Positions 8,081-17,614 are shown, counted from the stretch's first letter. The stretch is DNA of 64,000 nucleotides from a bacterium Scap17 (GCA_013376735.1 VINJ01000001.1:248001-312000); one strand, 5' to 3'. Numbers and translations are program-made. The notes: generated from the letters alone by a model not told the origin.

Positions 8081-10969
8081 ATGGCCGCCACGCCGATCGT
8101 TCTCGTCGATGGATCTTCCTATCTCTATCGTGCCTTTCATGCTCTGCCGCCGCTGACCACCTCCAAGGGCCTGCCCACCGGCGCGGTGAAGGGCGTGATC
8201 AACATGCTCAAGAGCCTGATTCGCCAGTACCCGGACAGCCCCATGGCGGTGGTCTTCGATGCCAAGGGCAAGACCTTCCGCGACGACATGTACCCCGAGT
8301 ACAAGGCCCAGCGTCCGCCGATGCCGGATGACCTGCGCCTGCAGGTCGAGCCGCTGCATGCCTGCGTGCGCGCCCTCGGCCTGCCACTGCTGTGCGTGGA
8401 AGGTGTCGAGGCCGATGACGTCATCGGCACCCTGGCGCGCATGGCGACCGAAGCCGGGCGTGATGCCGTCATCTCTACCGGCGACAAGGACATGGCCCAG
8501 CTGGTGAACGAGCACATCACCCTGGTGAACACCATGAAGAACGAGACGCTGGACGTGGACGGCGTCACCGAGAAGTTCGGCATTCCGCCGAACCTGATCA
8601 TCGACTTCCTCGCGCTGATGGGCGACAAGGTCGACAACATCCCCGGCGTACCGGGCGTGGGCGAGAAGACCGCGCTGGGCCTGCTGCAGGGCATGGAAGG
8701 CGGCCTCGACACCATCTACGGTGATCTCGATCGCATCAAGACGCTCAGCTTCCGTGGCGCCAAGACCCTGGCCAAGAAGATGGAAGCGCATCGTGAAGAT
8801 GCCTATCTCTCCTATCGTCTCGCCACCATCAAGCTGGACTGCGAGCTGGAATATGGCCTGGATGACCTCGCGATCGCCGCGCCGGACACCGCCGCGCTGG
8901 TCGAGCTCTACCGCGAGATGGAGTTCAAGGCCTGGCTGAAGGAGCTGCTGGAAGGCGGCGACATGGCGGCCACGCCGCATGCCGATGAGAAGGGCAGCGC
9001 TGCCGCCGGCAATGACCTGCTCGGCGACAGCATCGCCCCGGTCGCGGACAAGGCCGCCGGCAAGGGCAAGACCGCCGCTGCACCGACGCCTGAGCTGGAT
9101 GCGGCGGATGAGGAAGACGAGATGCCCGAGGCGCTGCCGCCGCGTGAGGAGCGCAACTACCGCGCCATCACCGAGCAGGCCGAGCTGGATGCGTGGCTCG
9201 AGCGCGTGCGCGACGCCACCTCGCTGTGCTTCGACCTCGAGACCACCAGCCTCAACTACATGGAAGCCGAGATCGTCGGCATCGGCATGGCGCTGGAAGT
9301 CGGCGAGGCCGTCTACATTCCCGTCGCCCACAGCTATCTGGATGCCCCCGCGCAACTGGATCGCCAGGCCGTGCTGGAGGCGCTGACGCCGATTCTCGCC
9401 GACACCGCCATCACCAAGATCGGCCAGAACCTCAAGTACGACATCGAGGTGCTGGCGCGCTATGACATCGCGGTGGCCGGCCCGCTGGCCGACACCATGC
9501 TGATGTCCTACGTGCTCAATTCCACCGCGACCCGTCACGACATGGACTCGCTGGCGCTCAAGTATCTGGGCGAGAGCACCATCAGCTTCACCGACATCGC
9601 CGGCAAGGGTGCCAAGCAGCTGACGTTTGACCAGATCGCGCTGGAAGAGGCGATGCCGTATGCCTGTGAGGATGTCGACATCACCCTGCGCCTCGCCGCG
9701 CTGCTGATGCCGCGCATCGAGAAGCTCGGGCGTCTGGGTGAGGTACTGCGTGATTACGAATACCCGCTGATTCCGGTGCTGGCGCGTATCGAGCGCAACG
9801 GCGTCGCCATCGACCCCGAGCGCCTGCACGCTCAGACGCGTGAGCTGACCGAGCAGATCCACGACATCGAGAAGCAGGCCTTCGAGCTTGCGGGCCGCGA
9901 GTTCAATCTCTCTTCTCCCAAGCAGCTGGGCGAGATCCTCTTCGAGGAGCAGAAGCTGCCGGTCAAGAAGAAGACGCCCAAGGGCGCGCCGTCCACCGCC
10001 GAAGCGGTGCTCGAGGAGCTGGCGCTGGACTACCCGCTGCCCAAGCTGATCATGCGCCATCGTGGCATGACCAAGCTCAAGAGCACCTACACCGACAAGC
10101 TGCCGCAGCTGGTCAACCCGACCACGCGTCGCCTGCACACCAGCTACCATCAGGCCGTCACCGCTACCGGGCGTCTGTCGTCGTCAGACCCGAACCTGCA
10201 GAACATTCCGGTGCGCAGTGACGAGGGCCGTCGCATCCGTCAGGCCTTCATCGCGCGCCCCGGCTATCGCATCGTCGCGGCGGATTACTCGCAGATCGAG
10301 CTACGCATCATGGCGCACCTCTCCGGTGACAAGGGCCTGCTCTCGGCCTTCGCCGAGAATCGCGATGTGCACGCTGCCACCGCCGCGGAAGTCTTCGGCA
10401 CCGAGGAAGCGAAGGTCAGCAGTGATCAGCGTCGCAGCGCCAAGGCCATCAACTTCGGACTGATCTACGGCATGTCCGCCTGGGGCCTCTCGCGTCAGCT
10501 GGATATCGAACCCGGCCAGGCCAAGACCTACATCGAGCGCTACTTCGAGCGTTATCCGGGCGTCGCCACCTACATGGAAGACACGCGCCACCTCGCCGCC
10601 GAGCAGGGCTACGTCGAGACCATCTTCGGCCGTCGTCTCTACCTGCCGGAAATCGGCTCGCGCAATCATGCGCGTCGTGCTGCCGCCGAGCGCACCGCCA
10701 TCAACGCCCCGATGCAAGGCAGCGCCGCCGACATCATCAAGCGTGCCATGATCGACGTGGACGCCTGGCTGGCGGGCAATGACGGTGACAAGGCCTATGA
10801 CGCCATGATGGTCATGCAGGTACACGATGAACTCGTCTTCGAAGTCGCCGAAGCGCAGGTCGAAGACTTCATGAAAGACGTCGCCCAGCGCATGCAGAAC
10901 GCCGCCTCCCTCGACGTCCCGCTGCTCGTCGAAGTCGAGCAAGGCGACAACTGGGAAGAAGCGCACTGA
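8081..10969 (+). CDS. polA: DNA polymerase I (PolA)
   Basis: Repair and lagging-strand polymerase, 962 residues from the ATG at 8081. Three domains are visible. The 5'-3' nuclease occupies roughly residues 1-290 (VLVDGSSYLYRAFHAL, GDKDMAQLV, GDKVDNIPGVPGVG). The 3'-5' proofreading domain appears intact, with FDLETTSLN, GQNLKYD and YACEDVDITL carrying the metal-binding acids. The family A polymerase domain contains DYSQIELRIMAHLS, RRSAKAINFGLIYG and QVHDELVFEV. A linker of about 60 residues rich in Ala, Glu and Asp lies between the nuclease and proofreading domains. An alternative ATG at 8069 adds only four residues; neither start has a strong ribosome site. Confidence 0.96.
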   Translation: MAATPIVLVDGSSYLYRAFHALPPLTTSKGLPTGAVKGVINMLKSLIRQYPDSPMAVVFDAKGKTFRDDMYPEYKAQRPPMPDDLRLQVEPLHACVRALGLPLLCVEGVEADDVIGTLARMATEAGRDAVISTGDKDMAQLVNEHITLVNTMKNETLDVDGVTEKFGIPPNLIIDFLALMGDKVDNIPGVPGVGEKTALGLLQGMEGGLDTIYGDLDRIKTLSFRGAKTLAKKMEAHREDAYLSYRLATIKLDCELEYGLDDLAIAAPDTAALVELYREMEFKAWLKELLEGGDMAATPHADEKGSAAAGNDLLGDSIAPVADKAAGKGKTAAAPTPELDAADEEDEMPEALPPREERNYRAITEQAELDAWLERVRDATSLCFDLETTSLNYMEAEIVGIGMALEVGEAVYIPVAHSYLDAPAQLDRQAVLEALTPILADTAITKIGQNLKYDIEVLARYDIAVAGPLADTMLMSYVLNSTATRHDMDSLALKYLGESTISFTDIAGKGAKQLTFDQIALEEAMPYACEDVDITLRLAALLMPRIEKLGRLGEVLRDYEYPLIPVLARIERNGVAIDPERLHAQTRELTEQIHDIEKQAFELAGREFNLSSPKQLGEILFEEQKLPVKKKTPKGAPSTAEAVLEELALDYPLPKLIMRHRGMTKLKSTYTDKLPQLVNPTTRRLHTSYHQAVTATGRLSSSDPNLQNIPVRSDEGRRIRQAFIARPGYRIVAADYSQIELRIMAHLSGDKGLLSAFAENRDVHAATAAEVFGTEEAKVSSDQRRSAKAINFGLIYGMSAWGLSRQLDIEPGQAKTYIERYFERYPGVATYMEDTRHLAAEQGYVETIFGRRLYLPEIGSRNHARRAAAERTAINAPMQGSAADIIKRAMIDVDAWLAGNDGDKAYDAMMVMQVHDELVFEVAEAQVEDFMKDVAQRMQNAASLDVPLLVEVEQGDNWEEAH

Positions 10970-11152
10970 GACTAGTGTGAGTGCTCAGATAAATAGAAAA
11001 TAGCTCGTCGAGGAAATATAGTAGCTTTGTTTTGAAGGGCTTATTTGTTGGCTGGCACCCCGGATGGTTTGTAGGGTGCCAGTTATGCTTCATACTTCCT
11101 TGTTGTTTATTTTTTATTATGTCAATAGGGAGAATAGTTTTTCGCATGTTTT
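10970..11152. other. AT-rich intergenic segment with 9-bp hairpin
   Basis: Base composition drops sharply right after the polA stop. CTGGCACCC (11052-11060) and GGGTGCCAG (11074-11082) form a perfect 9-bp inverted repeat with a 13-base loop, followed by a T-rich stretch. It could terminate polA. Because it marks one edge of the AT-rich islet it may also be a recombination scar, but no direct repeats were found to support that. Confidence 0.5.
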
Positions 11153-12010
11153 CTATATGATATTTTCTGCACTTGCATGCGATAAGAAGGCAAGAGTTGT
11201 ATTGTTGGCTGCTGGTTTAAAGCTTGAGCGATAAGAAGCTTTCAGTTTTATCAGAGATCCAATGCCACCAACAACTGCACCTACCGGCATTGTGAAAGCA
11301 TTAGTGAAGAAATCGAAGGCCGCACCGCTAGCGACAGCACTCACAAAACGCCCGCCATCAAGATTGAATTCTGCTGAAAAATCAAATTTAGATGTTCTTC
11401 GCCAACGCTCATTTGCTACTTCATCAAGATTACTAATGCTGGTTTTTAGTTCACGAATAGCCCCCGCATATCCCAAGTTGGAATCTGGATTTTTAAGAGC
11501 TTCTACATAAGCAAGTTCAATTGCAGCATGTAAGGCATTTAGCTCTGTAGCTCTCCGCTCTTTGAAGTCTAGTATTTCTTCAATAGGAGTGTCGCCACTT
11601 GGTACAGGTAGTAGGTTAACAAGTTCAAAGCGTAAAGAGTGCTTTTGCTCAACGTATTCATTCGGTATATTTAGATTGTTTCCAATTTGATGTAGGACCC
11701 AGTCAATCGATTTTTCTTTCTCGATAAGTTCTTTTGCTACGACAGATTGAGCTTTTGCAAAGGAATGGCCGACCTCAGCTCCCATGAAAGAGCCTTGAAA
11801 TGTAACTCGAGGTCTTTCAATGACACCGCTATCAATTAATATTTTTTCATCAGGCAGTCCAACGTAGATTAGATTGTTTCCGGGTATGACAATTCTGTCC
11901 CAATATAAAGAATAATAACGAATTTCTTGCTCTGAAAGCCCGCGTTCCATTACAAATCCATTGCCTTGGACGTTGATTATCGCAGGTGCTGCAATTACTC
12001 CACGGCTCAT
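11153..12010 (-). CDS. orphan protein of unknown function in AT-rich islet
   Basis: Encodes 285 residues. The start MSRGVIAAPAI and the phrase EIRYYSLYWDRIVIPGNN recall, from memory only, DUF6236-type accessory proteins; this could not be checked. The middle is helical and charged with no recognised catalytic motif. A glycine-rich hydrophobic stretch near residues 240-260 (TMPVGAVVGGIGSLIKL) could insert in or contact a membrane. Codon use is AT-rich (many AAT, ATT, TTA, AAA), unlike all its neighbours, which indicates horizontal acquisition. The gene stands alone between polA and a sigma-54 regulator, with no transposase or toxin/antitoxin partner visible. Confidence 0.6.
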   Translation of the reverse strand: MSRGVIAAPAIINVQGNGFVMERGLSEQEIRYYSLYWDRIVIPGNNLIYVGLPDEKILIDSGVIERPRVTFQGSFMGAEVGHSFAKAQSVVAKELIEKEKSIDWVLHQIGNNLNIPNEYVEQKHSLRFELVNLLPVPSGDTPIEEILDFKERRATELNALHAAIELAYVEALKNPDSNLGYAGAIRELKTSISNLDEVANERWRRTSKFDFSAEFNLDGGRFVSAVASGAAFDFFTNAFTMPVGAVVGGIGSLIKLKASYRSSFKPAANNTTLAFLSHASAENII

Positions 12011-12363
12011 ATTGATTCCCTTGCGTAATTTTCGATAATTGTTAAATATTTTTAGCTGTGTGGGTGTAGCACAAGTGGTAAGTAGCGATTTCTGAATTGA
12101 TTGATATTTACGGTAGTTTAGCTCGAGTGCAAGTTGTTTTCGCGATTATTTTTAGTAACTGGCTTAGTAAAATGTCTAACGTGAAGCTCTACGACCACTG
12201 GCTACGTTGATCCTTGGCGGCGGTAGGCCGATGCTGTGGGTGGTGTCCGGTTTTCCGGACGCTGGTTGCGTGATGGCGCAGCTCATAACAATCAGACCCG
12301 GCGGGTGCTGGTGGCGGCATGACGGCTGCCCACGATGACCGGACACGCCAAGGGAGAGCGGTG
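12011..12363. other. intergenic region, islet / sigma-54 regulator
   Basis: The left 160 bp are AT-rich and belong to the islet; composition returns to the genomic norm near 12190. The right part carries the palindromic operator at 12245-12260. An upstream frame of 15 codons (12319-12363) precedes the chosen regulator start and is not considered coding. Confidence 0.5.
12245..12260. promoter_or_regulatory. palindromic operator, copy 1
   Basis: GTCCGG and CCGGAC flank a TTTT centre. The same 6-4-6 palindrome recurs at 13989-14023 and 14159-14174, all around the adjacent sigma-54 regulator and the TRAP operon. This copy lies about 100 bp upstream of the regulator start and suggests autoregulation. 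Confidence 0.7.
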
Positions 12364-13944
12364 ATGGCTCAGCAGATGCCTGTGTCAGGCGCGGTGGGCG
12401 AGGAGAAGATGGCTGCCCCGCTGCGCGATGATCTACCTGCCACCTCGATTCATCTGGAGCGGGGGCGCCGCGAGTTGCTGCGTGCCGCGATGGATGCGGT
12501 GGAGGAGTGGGTCGTGGTGGTGGATGCCCAGGGCGGTATCCAGTTTCTGAACGCGCCTTACGCCGAGTTTCTCGGCGTCGAGGCCAGCGAGGTGCTGGGA
12601 CGCGATGTCAGCGAGGTGATCGAGAACACCCGCATGCACGAGGTGCTGGAGAGCGGACGCGCGGAGCTGGCCCAACTGCAGTTGATTCGTGGCCACCACA
12701 TGATTGCCCACCGTTACCCCATCTTCCGCGACGGCGAGCTGATCGGCGCCATCGGCTCGGTGCTCTATCACGACACCTGGGAATGGCGGCAGGTGAATGC
12801 TCAGGTTCAGGCGCTGGAAGCGGAGGTGGACTATTACCGTCAGGCGCTGGAAACCCCCACCGGCGCGCGCTGGCAGCTGAGTGACATCATCGGCGATTCG
12901 CCCGCGATGCGGGAGTTGGCCTGCAAGGTGCGCAAGATCGCCCCCGGCGGCGCCTCGGTGTTGATCCGTGGCGAGTCCGGCACCGGCAAGGAGTTGTATG
13001 CCCATGCGCTGCACCGCAGCTCGGCGCGTGCCAAGGGCCCCTTCATCAAGCTCAACTGCGCGGCGATACCCGAAGCGCTGCTGGAAGCGGAGCTGTTCGG
13101 CTATGAAGAAGGCGCCTTCACCGGCGCCAAGCGTGGCGGCAAGCCCGGCAAGTTCCAGCTCGCGGATGGCGGCACGCTGTTTCTCGATGAGGTCGGTGAC
13201 ATGCCGCTGGCGATGCAGGCCAAGCTGCTGCGCGTGCTGCAGGACCGCGAGGTCGAGGCGGTCGGCGCGACCCGTCTGGTCAGCGTCGATGTGCGTGTCA
13301 TCGCCGCGACTCATCGTCCGCTGGAAGCGTTGGTCGAGAGTGGCGAATTCCGCGAAGACCTTTTCTATCGCATCAATGTGGTGCCCTTGCAGGTACCGCC
13401 ACTGCGCGAGCGCCGCGACGACCTGCCGACCCTGGCCACGCACCTTCTGTCACGCCTGGCGCGACGCAGTGGCCGCCGCCCGCCGATGCTCTCCGACGCC
13501 GCCCTCGAACGCCTGTGCGCCCACCACTGGCCCGGAAATGTGCGCGAGCTGGAAAACGTGCTCGAAGCCGCTTTCTATCTGGGCGGCAGCCATATCCAAC
13601 CGACCGATCTGCCGGATGCCATCGGTGCCCGGCATGGCGATGCCCGATATAGCGCAACTCGAGATGGAAATGCCCGGCATGGCGATGCCCGGCATGGCGT
13701 TACCCATCAAAGCGACTTGTCCACACCCGCTTCAGCGCCCGAGTCGTCCACAACCGCCCGGGAGCCACACACCACACCGGCCACGTTGCGTGAGGCGATG
13801 GCCCAGGCGGAGCGCCAGCTGATCGTGGATGCGCTGCGCGCTGCCGAGGGCAATCGCACCCGTGCCGCCCGTCAGCTCGGCATCGCCAAGTCCTCGCTCT
13901 ACGAGAAGCTCAACCGGCATGGGCTATTGGCCGAAGCGCCTTGA
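12364..13944 (+). CDS. sigma-54-dependent activator with PAS domain
   Basis: A 526-residue enhancer-binding protein. An N-terminal PAS sensor covers roughly residues 40-150 ([20 protein letters not shown]). A short coiled linker is followed by the AAA+ domain with Walker A GESGTGKE, the sigma-54-contacting GAFTGA loop ([12 protein letters not shown]), Walker [10 protein letters not shown] and [11 protein letters not shown]. The C-terminal Fis-type helix-turn-helix ends in [24 protein letters not shown]. Between AAA+ and helix-turn-helix lies a repetitive linker (about residues 420-450, repeated ARHGDARHG). AGGGAG seven bases before the ATG at 12364 fixes the start. The neighbouring TRAP operon with a -24/-12 promoter is the likely target. 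Confidence 0.9.
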   Translation: MAQQMPVSGAVGEEKMAAPLRDDLPATSIHLERGRRELLRAAMDAVEEWVVVVDAQGGIQFLNAPYAEFLGVEASEVLGRDVSEVIENTRMHEVLESGRAELAQLQLIRGHHMIAHRYPIFRDGELIGAIGSVLYHDTWEWRQVNAQVQALEAEVDYYRQALETPTGARWQLSDIIGDSPAMRELACKVRKIAPGGASVLIRGESGTGKELYAHALHRSSARAKGPFIKLNCAAIPEALLEAELFGYEEGAFTGAKRGGKPGKFQLADGGTLFLDEVGDMPLAMQAKLLRVLQDREVEAVGATRLVSVDVRVIAATHRPLEALVESGEFREDLFYRINVVPLQVPPLRERRDDLPTLATHLLSRLARRSGRRPPMLSDAALERLCAHHWPGNVRELENVLEAAFYLGGSHIQPTDLPDAIGARHGDARYSATRDGNARHGDARHGVTHQSDLSTPASAPESSTTAREPHTTPATLREAMAQAERQLIVDALRAAEGNRTRAARQLGIAKSSLYEKLNRHGLLAEAP

Positions 13945-13988
13945 TCGACAGACATTCCACCTTTCCGCCACCAATGAGTGGCCAGAGC

Positions 13989-14023
13989 GTCCGGGAATTC
14001 GGTCGGTGACCGGAATTCCGGAC
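13989..14023. promoter_or_regulatory. paired palindromic operators, copies 2 and 3
   Basis: Two adjacent 16-bp sites, GTCCGG-GAAT-TCGGTC (13989-14004) and GACCGG-AATT-CCGGAC (14008-14023), share the 6-4-6 form of the operator at 12245. Together they make a near-perfect 42-bp inverted repeat, so a transcription terminator for the regulator gene is an alternative reading, although no T-run follows. Confidence 0.65.
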
Positions 14024-14158
14024 GCTTTGCGTTTCCCGCCACCTCATGGCCTGCACACCCGCGTGGGGTCTGCATTCCTCTATCGGCATATTCGACTGGA
14101 GTCGTAGACAGAATGCATGACAGCGCGCGACCTTGGTCGCAGCCTTGGCGGCCGGAGG

Positions 14159-14174
14159 GTCCGGCTTTCCGGAC
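14159..14174. promoter_or_regulatory. palindromic operator, copy 4 (upstream activator site)
   Basis: GTCCGG-CTTT-CCGGAC lies about 100 bp upstream of the -24 element of the TRAP operon, the usual distance for an enhancer bound by a sigma-54 activator. It matches the copy in front of the regulator gene except for one central base. Confidence 0.75.
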
Positions 14175-14271
14175 GCTGTCATGGGCCGATACTGCCGCGC
14201 AGGGCGCGATGAGTCGGCTCGTGCGGGCGTTGTTCTCGTAGCTCTCTGAAATCATTGACGTTGTTGTGGCG

Positions 14272-14287
14272 TGGTCAGCCGCTTGCG
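14272..14287 (+). promoter_or_regulatory. sigma-54 (-24/-12) promoter of TRAP operon
   Basis: TGGTCAGCCGCTTGCG has GG at 14273-14274 and GC at 14285-14286, separated by the required 10 bases, with TTGC at the -12 element. It lies about 110 bp upstream of the first TRAP gene and downstream of the activator site. Confidence 0.65.
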
Positions 14288-14395
14288 TTGTCTTCGGGTA
14301 AGTTGACGTAAGCGTCATCTTGCAACGTGGTTCATGTCCAGCAAGCCACAAGCCGTACGACCAGCGAGCACAACAACAAATCAGGGAGCCGCACC

Positions 14396-15547
14396 ATGTC
14401 GCAACACGCCACGCCACATACTTCAGCGCCACACCTGTCGACGCCGACCCGCCGCCTGCGCCTCGCAGCTGCCATTGCGGCGGCCGTGGCCACCACCACA
14501 CTGATGGCCGCGATGCCGGCCCAGGCGGAAGGGCCGAAACAGCTCGACGTCGCCAGTACCTTCTCGACCAAGAACTTCCTCGGCGCCGGTGCCGTGCGCC
14601 TGTCAGAGGAACTCAAGAGCGCGACCGGCGGCGAGGTCGGCCTGCGCGTGCACGAACCGGGCGATCTCGTTCCGGCCTTCGAAGTCTTCAACTCCGTCTC
14701 CTCCGGTGCGGTACAGGCCGGTTGGGACTGGATGGGCTACTGGGCCGGCACGGTGCCGATCACCAACCTCTACGGCGCACTGCCGTTCGGCCCGAGCCCG
14801 GAAGCCTTCATGTCCTGGATGTGGGCCGGTGAGGGTACCGAGCTTGTGCAGGCCGCCTACGACCCCTACGGCGTGAAGGTGCTGCCGTGCTTCATCTCGC
14901 CGCAGGAAACCGGCGGCTGGTACAACAAGGAAATCAACTCGCCGGAGGACTTCAAGGGCCTGTCGATGCGCATCTCCGGCCTTGGCGCCAAGGTGCTCAA
15001 CAAGCTGGGCGCTTCCACCCAGCTGGTGCCGGGCAGCGAGATCTACCTCGCGCTGGAGCGTGGCCGTGTCGATGCCACCGAGTTCTCGGTGCCGCAGGTC
15101 GATCAGGCGATGGGCTTCAATGAAGTCGCCAAGTATTACTACTTCCCGGGCTGGCACCAGAGCGCCAGCTGGTTCTCGCTGCTGATCAACCAGCAGGTAT
15201 GGGACAGCTACAGCGATGAGCGCAAGGCGCAGTTCCAGACTGCCTGCCGCGCGACCCTGCAGTGGGCGATGGCCGAAGCGCCGCCGGCTCAGGTACGTGC
15301 GATCCACGAGCTCGAGGAGAAGGGTGTCGAGGTCAAGCGCTTCCCGGAACCGGTAATGACCGCGCTGCAGGAAGCCTGGGGTGAAGTGCTGGCCGAAGAG
15401 AAGCAGACCAATCCTGACTTCGCCAAGGCCTACGACTCGCTGATGAAGCACGCCGCTCTGATCGACGAATGGTACGAGCTGCAGGCCATGCCGCAGCCGA
15501 TGGCCATGAAGCAGGCAGACAACGCTGACGAGGGTAGCGCCCAATGA
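14396..15547 (+). CDS. TRAP transporter substrate-binding protein (DctP family)
   Basis: Periplasmic binding component of a tripartite Na+-coupled uptake system, 383 residues. The signal peptide ends near residue 45 (MAAMPAQAEG). The mature protein has the DctP fold with the long helix region (EIYLALERGRVDATEFSVPQVDQAMGFNEVAKYYYFPGWHQ) typical of the TakP-like subgroup that binds 2-oxoacids or other monocarboxylates. The exact ligand is not readable. The start at 14396 has AGGGAG upstream; an ATG at 14327 would add 23 residues before the signal peptide. It leads a dctP-dctQ-dctM operon with a 4-bp overlap to the next gene. Control by the upstream sigma-54 activator is inferred. Confidence 0.9.
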   Translation: MSQHATPHTSAPHLSTPTRRLRLAAAIAAAVATTTLMAAMPAQAEGPKQLDVASTFSTKNFLGAGAVRLSEELKSATGGEVGLRVHEPGDLVPAFEVFNSVSSGAVQAGWDWMGYWAGTVPITNLYGALPFGPSPEAFMSWMWAGEGTELVQAAYDPYGVKVLPCFISPQETGGWYNKEINSPEDFKGLSMRISGLGAKVLNKLGASTQLVPGSEIYLALERGRVDATEFSVPQVDQAMGFNEVAKYYYFPGWHQSASWFSLLINQQVWDSYSDERKAQFQTACRATLQWAMAEAPPAQVRAIHELEEKGVEVKRFPEPVMTALQEAWGEVLAEEKQTNPDFAKAYDSLMKHAALIDEWYELQAMPQPMAMKQADNADEGSAQ

Positions 15548-16275
15548 CCGACCCCCGCCTTGCACCCTGGCGGGCACAGGGCGGGGCGGTGTGTGACGCC
15601 CTGGGCCGACCGCTGGTCGGCCTGGGGCTTTGGGTGGGTCGCCTGACCAGCTGGTTGGGTCTGGCGATCATCCTGGCCGTGCTCACCACCGTCACGCTCA
15701 ACGCCCTGGGCATCAATGAAATCGCCAACTGGGGGTCGCCCGACGTGCTGCTGTTCGGTACCGCGATCACCATCAATTCCGTCACCGAGTTGCAGTGGCA
15801 CCTGTTTGGTATCCTCACGCTCTTCGGTGGCACCTATGCCCTGCACAGCGACACCCATGTGCGGGTCGATCTGCTCTATCAGCGTCTCTCGCCACGCGGA
15901 CGCGCCGTGGTCGATATCCTCGGCCACCTCATCATGCTGATTCCCTTCTGCCTGCTGATCGCCTGGCTGTCCAAGCACTTCGTCACCATGTCCTATATGT
16001 CCGGCGAGAAGTCCAACTATGGCGGCCTGGTGGACCGTTACCTGATCAAGGCGATGCTGCCGACGGGGCTGGTGTTCCTCGCCCTCGGTGCGCTGGGGCA
16101 GATCTTCGAGAATCTGGCCTGCCTGTTCGACCCGGCGCGCACCCCTGAGCGCCTGAAAGACCACGAGATTGCCAGTCTGGCCGGCCTTGCGGATCAGCAG
16201 AATGCTGCGCAAGCGACCACCGACGCCACGGCACCCCAGAATCATGCAGACGGGAGCCATGACAATGCTCGCTGA
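15544..16275 (+). CDS. TRAP transporter small permease (DctQ family)
   Basis: A 243-residue inner-membrane protein with four predicted hydrophobic segments: about residues 35-58, 80-98, 120-142 and 170-190. It has the DctQ pattern of a Trp-Gln-containing second segment (ELQWHLFGILTLFGGTYALHSDTHVRVD). The C-terminal 40 residues are hydrophilic. Its ATG overlaps the stop of the binding-protein gene (ATGA), and its end overlaps the start of the large permease gene, so translation is likely coupled. Confidence 0.9.
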   Translation: MTDPRLAPWRAQGGAVCDALGRPLVGLGLWVGRLTSWLGLAIILAVLTTVTLNALGINEIANWGSPDVLLFGTAITINSVTELQWHLFGILTLFGGTYALHSDTHVRVDLLYQRLSPRGRAVVDILGHLIMLIPFCLLIAWLSKHFVTMSYMSGEKSNYGGLVDRYLIKAMLPTGLVFLALGALGQIFENLACLFDPARTPERLKDHEIASLAGLADQQNAAQATTDATAPQNHADGSHDNAR

Positions 16276-17614
16276 ATACGCCTTGCCCATCGCCATGGTG
16301 GTGGCACTTCTGATCGGTATCTTCTCCGGCTACCCGGTGGCCTTTCTGCTCGGCGGGCTGGGCATCCTGTTCGCCTTCATCGGCGACATCCCGCTGCCGT
16401 TTCTCGGCACCGTCGGTTCGCGCATCTTCGGTGGTGTGATCGAGAACTGGCTGCTGATCGCGATTCCGCTGTTCGTGTTCATGGGGCTGATGCTGGAAAG
16501 CTCCGGCGTGGCGCGCAATCTGTTGATGACGCTGCAGCGGCTGTTCGGCCGCGTGCATGGCGGCCTGGCCGTCTCGGTGGCACTGCTGGGCGTGGTGATG
16601 GCCGCCAGTACCGGCATCATCGGTGCCTCGGTGGTCATGCTGGGCCTACTGGCGCTGCCGGTGATGCTGGGGCAGGGCTACAAGGCCGAGATGGCCTGTG
16701 GCGTGATCGCGGCCTCCGGCACCCTGGGCATCCTGATTCCGCCCTCGATCATGCTGGTGCTGATGGGCTCCATCCTGCAGATCTCGGTGGGGGCGCTGTT
16801 CAAGGCGGCGCTGATTCCGGGGCTGATGCTCGGCGCGCTCTATATCGCCTATCTGCTGATCACCGCCAAGCTGCGCCCGGACTGGGCACCGCTACCGGAC
16901 CAGTCGCTGCTCGGCACCGACAAGACACCGCTGCCGCTGGCGCTGCTGCGTGACCTGCTCGGCCCGATGGTGCTGATCGTCGCGGTGCTGGGGTCGATCA
17001 TGACCGGTATCGCCACGCCCACCGAGGCCGCGGCCATCGGCGCGGGTGGCAGTCTGCTGCTGGCACTGGTGATGGGCGGGCTGTCCTTCGACACCCTGCG
17101 CAACACGCTCAGGGATACCTCGCGGACCAGCGCGATGATCCTGTTCGTCGTCATCGGCGCGACCTGCTTCTCGGTGGTCTTCAAGCGCCTGGGCGGTGAC
17201 TACCTGATCGAGGATGTCATCACCGGCACCGGCCTTGGCCCCTACGGCCTGCTGCTGTTGTTGATGGGGCTGATCTTCGTGCTCGGCTTCTTCCTGGAGT
17301 GGATCGAGATCAGCTTCGTGGTGCTGCCGCTGGTGGCGCCGGTGGTCGAGGCGCTGGACTTCGGGCTCGGGCTTTCCGGCCAGGGGCTGCTGGTGTGGTT
17401 CGCGATTCTGGTCGCCATCAATCTGCAGACGAGTTTCCTGACGCCACCCTTCGGCTATGCGCTGTTCTACCTCAAGGGCATCACCGCCGGGCAGGTGTCC
17501 ATCGGCACCATCTATCGCTCGATTCTGCCCTTCGTCGGCCTGCAGCTGGCGGGGCTGGTGCTGTGCATGCTGTTCCCGGCACTGGTGCTGTGGTTGCCGG
17601 GGTTGATGCCATGA
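16259..17614 (+). CDS. TRAP transporter large permease (DctM family)
   Basis: Large membrane subunit, 451 residues, with about 12 transmembrane segments. DctM features include GYPVAFLLGGLGILFAFIG near the start, the GVVMAASTGIIGASVVMLG loop, the ASGTLGILIPPSIMLVLMG hairpin and the C-terminal NLQTSFLTPPFGYALFYLKG. A longer frame starts at 16169, but the ATG at 16259 (GGGAGCC upstream) gives the family N-terminus. The stop falls inside the first unit of a 15-bp tandem repeat. Confidence 0.92.
   Translation: MTMLAEYALPIAMVVALLIGIFSGYPVAFLLGGLGILFAFIGDIPLPFLGTVGSRIFGGVIENWLLIAIPLFVFMGLMLESSGVARNLLMTLQRLFGRVHGGLAVSVALLGVVMAASTGIIGASVVMLGLLALPVMLGQGYKAEMACGVIAASGTLGILIPPSIMLVLMGSILQISVGALFKAALIPGLMLGALYIAYLLITAKLRPDWAPLPDQSLLGTDKTPLPLALLRDLLGPMVLIVAVLGSIMTGIATPTEAAAIGAGGSLLLALVMGGLSFDTLRNTLRDTSRTSAMILFVVIGATCFSVVFKRLGGDYLIEDVITGTGLGPYGLLLLLMGLIFVLGFFLEWIEISFVVLPLVAPVVEALDFGLGLSGQGLLVWFAILVAINLQTSFLTPPFGYALFYLKGITAGQVSIGTIYRSILPFVGLQLAGLVLCMLFPALVLWLPGLMP

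Larger units (their letters stand above)
13945..14395. other. control region between regulator and TRAP operon
   Basis: No convincing gene lies in these 451 bp. The region holds two clustered operator palindromes (13989-14023), a third at 14159-14174 and a sigma-54 promoter at 14272-14287, each listed separately. Confidence 0.7.

Noticed and set aside
8063-10150. 695-codon open frame on the minus strand
   Set aside because: It is antisense to polA with no domain and a Leu/Gly/Arg-rich composition typical of shadows.
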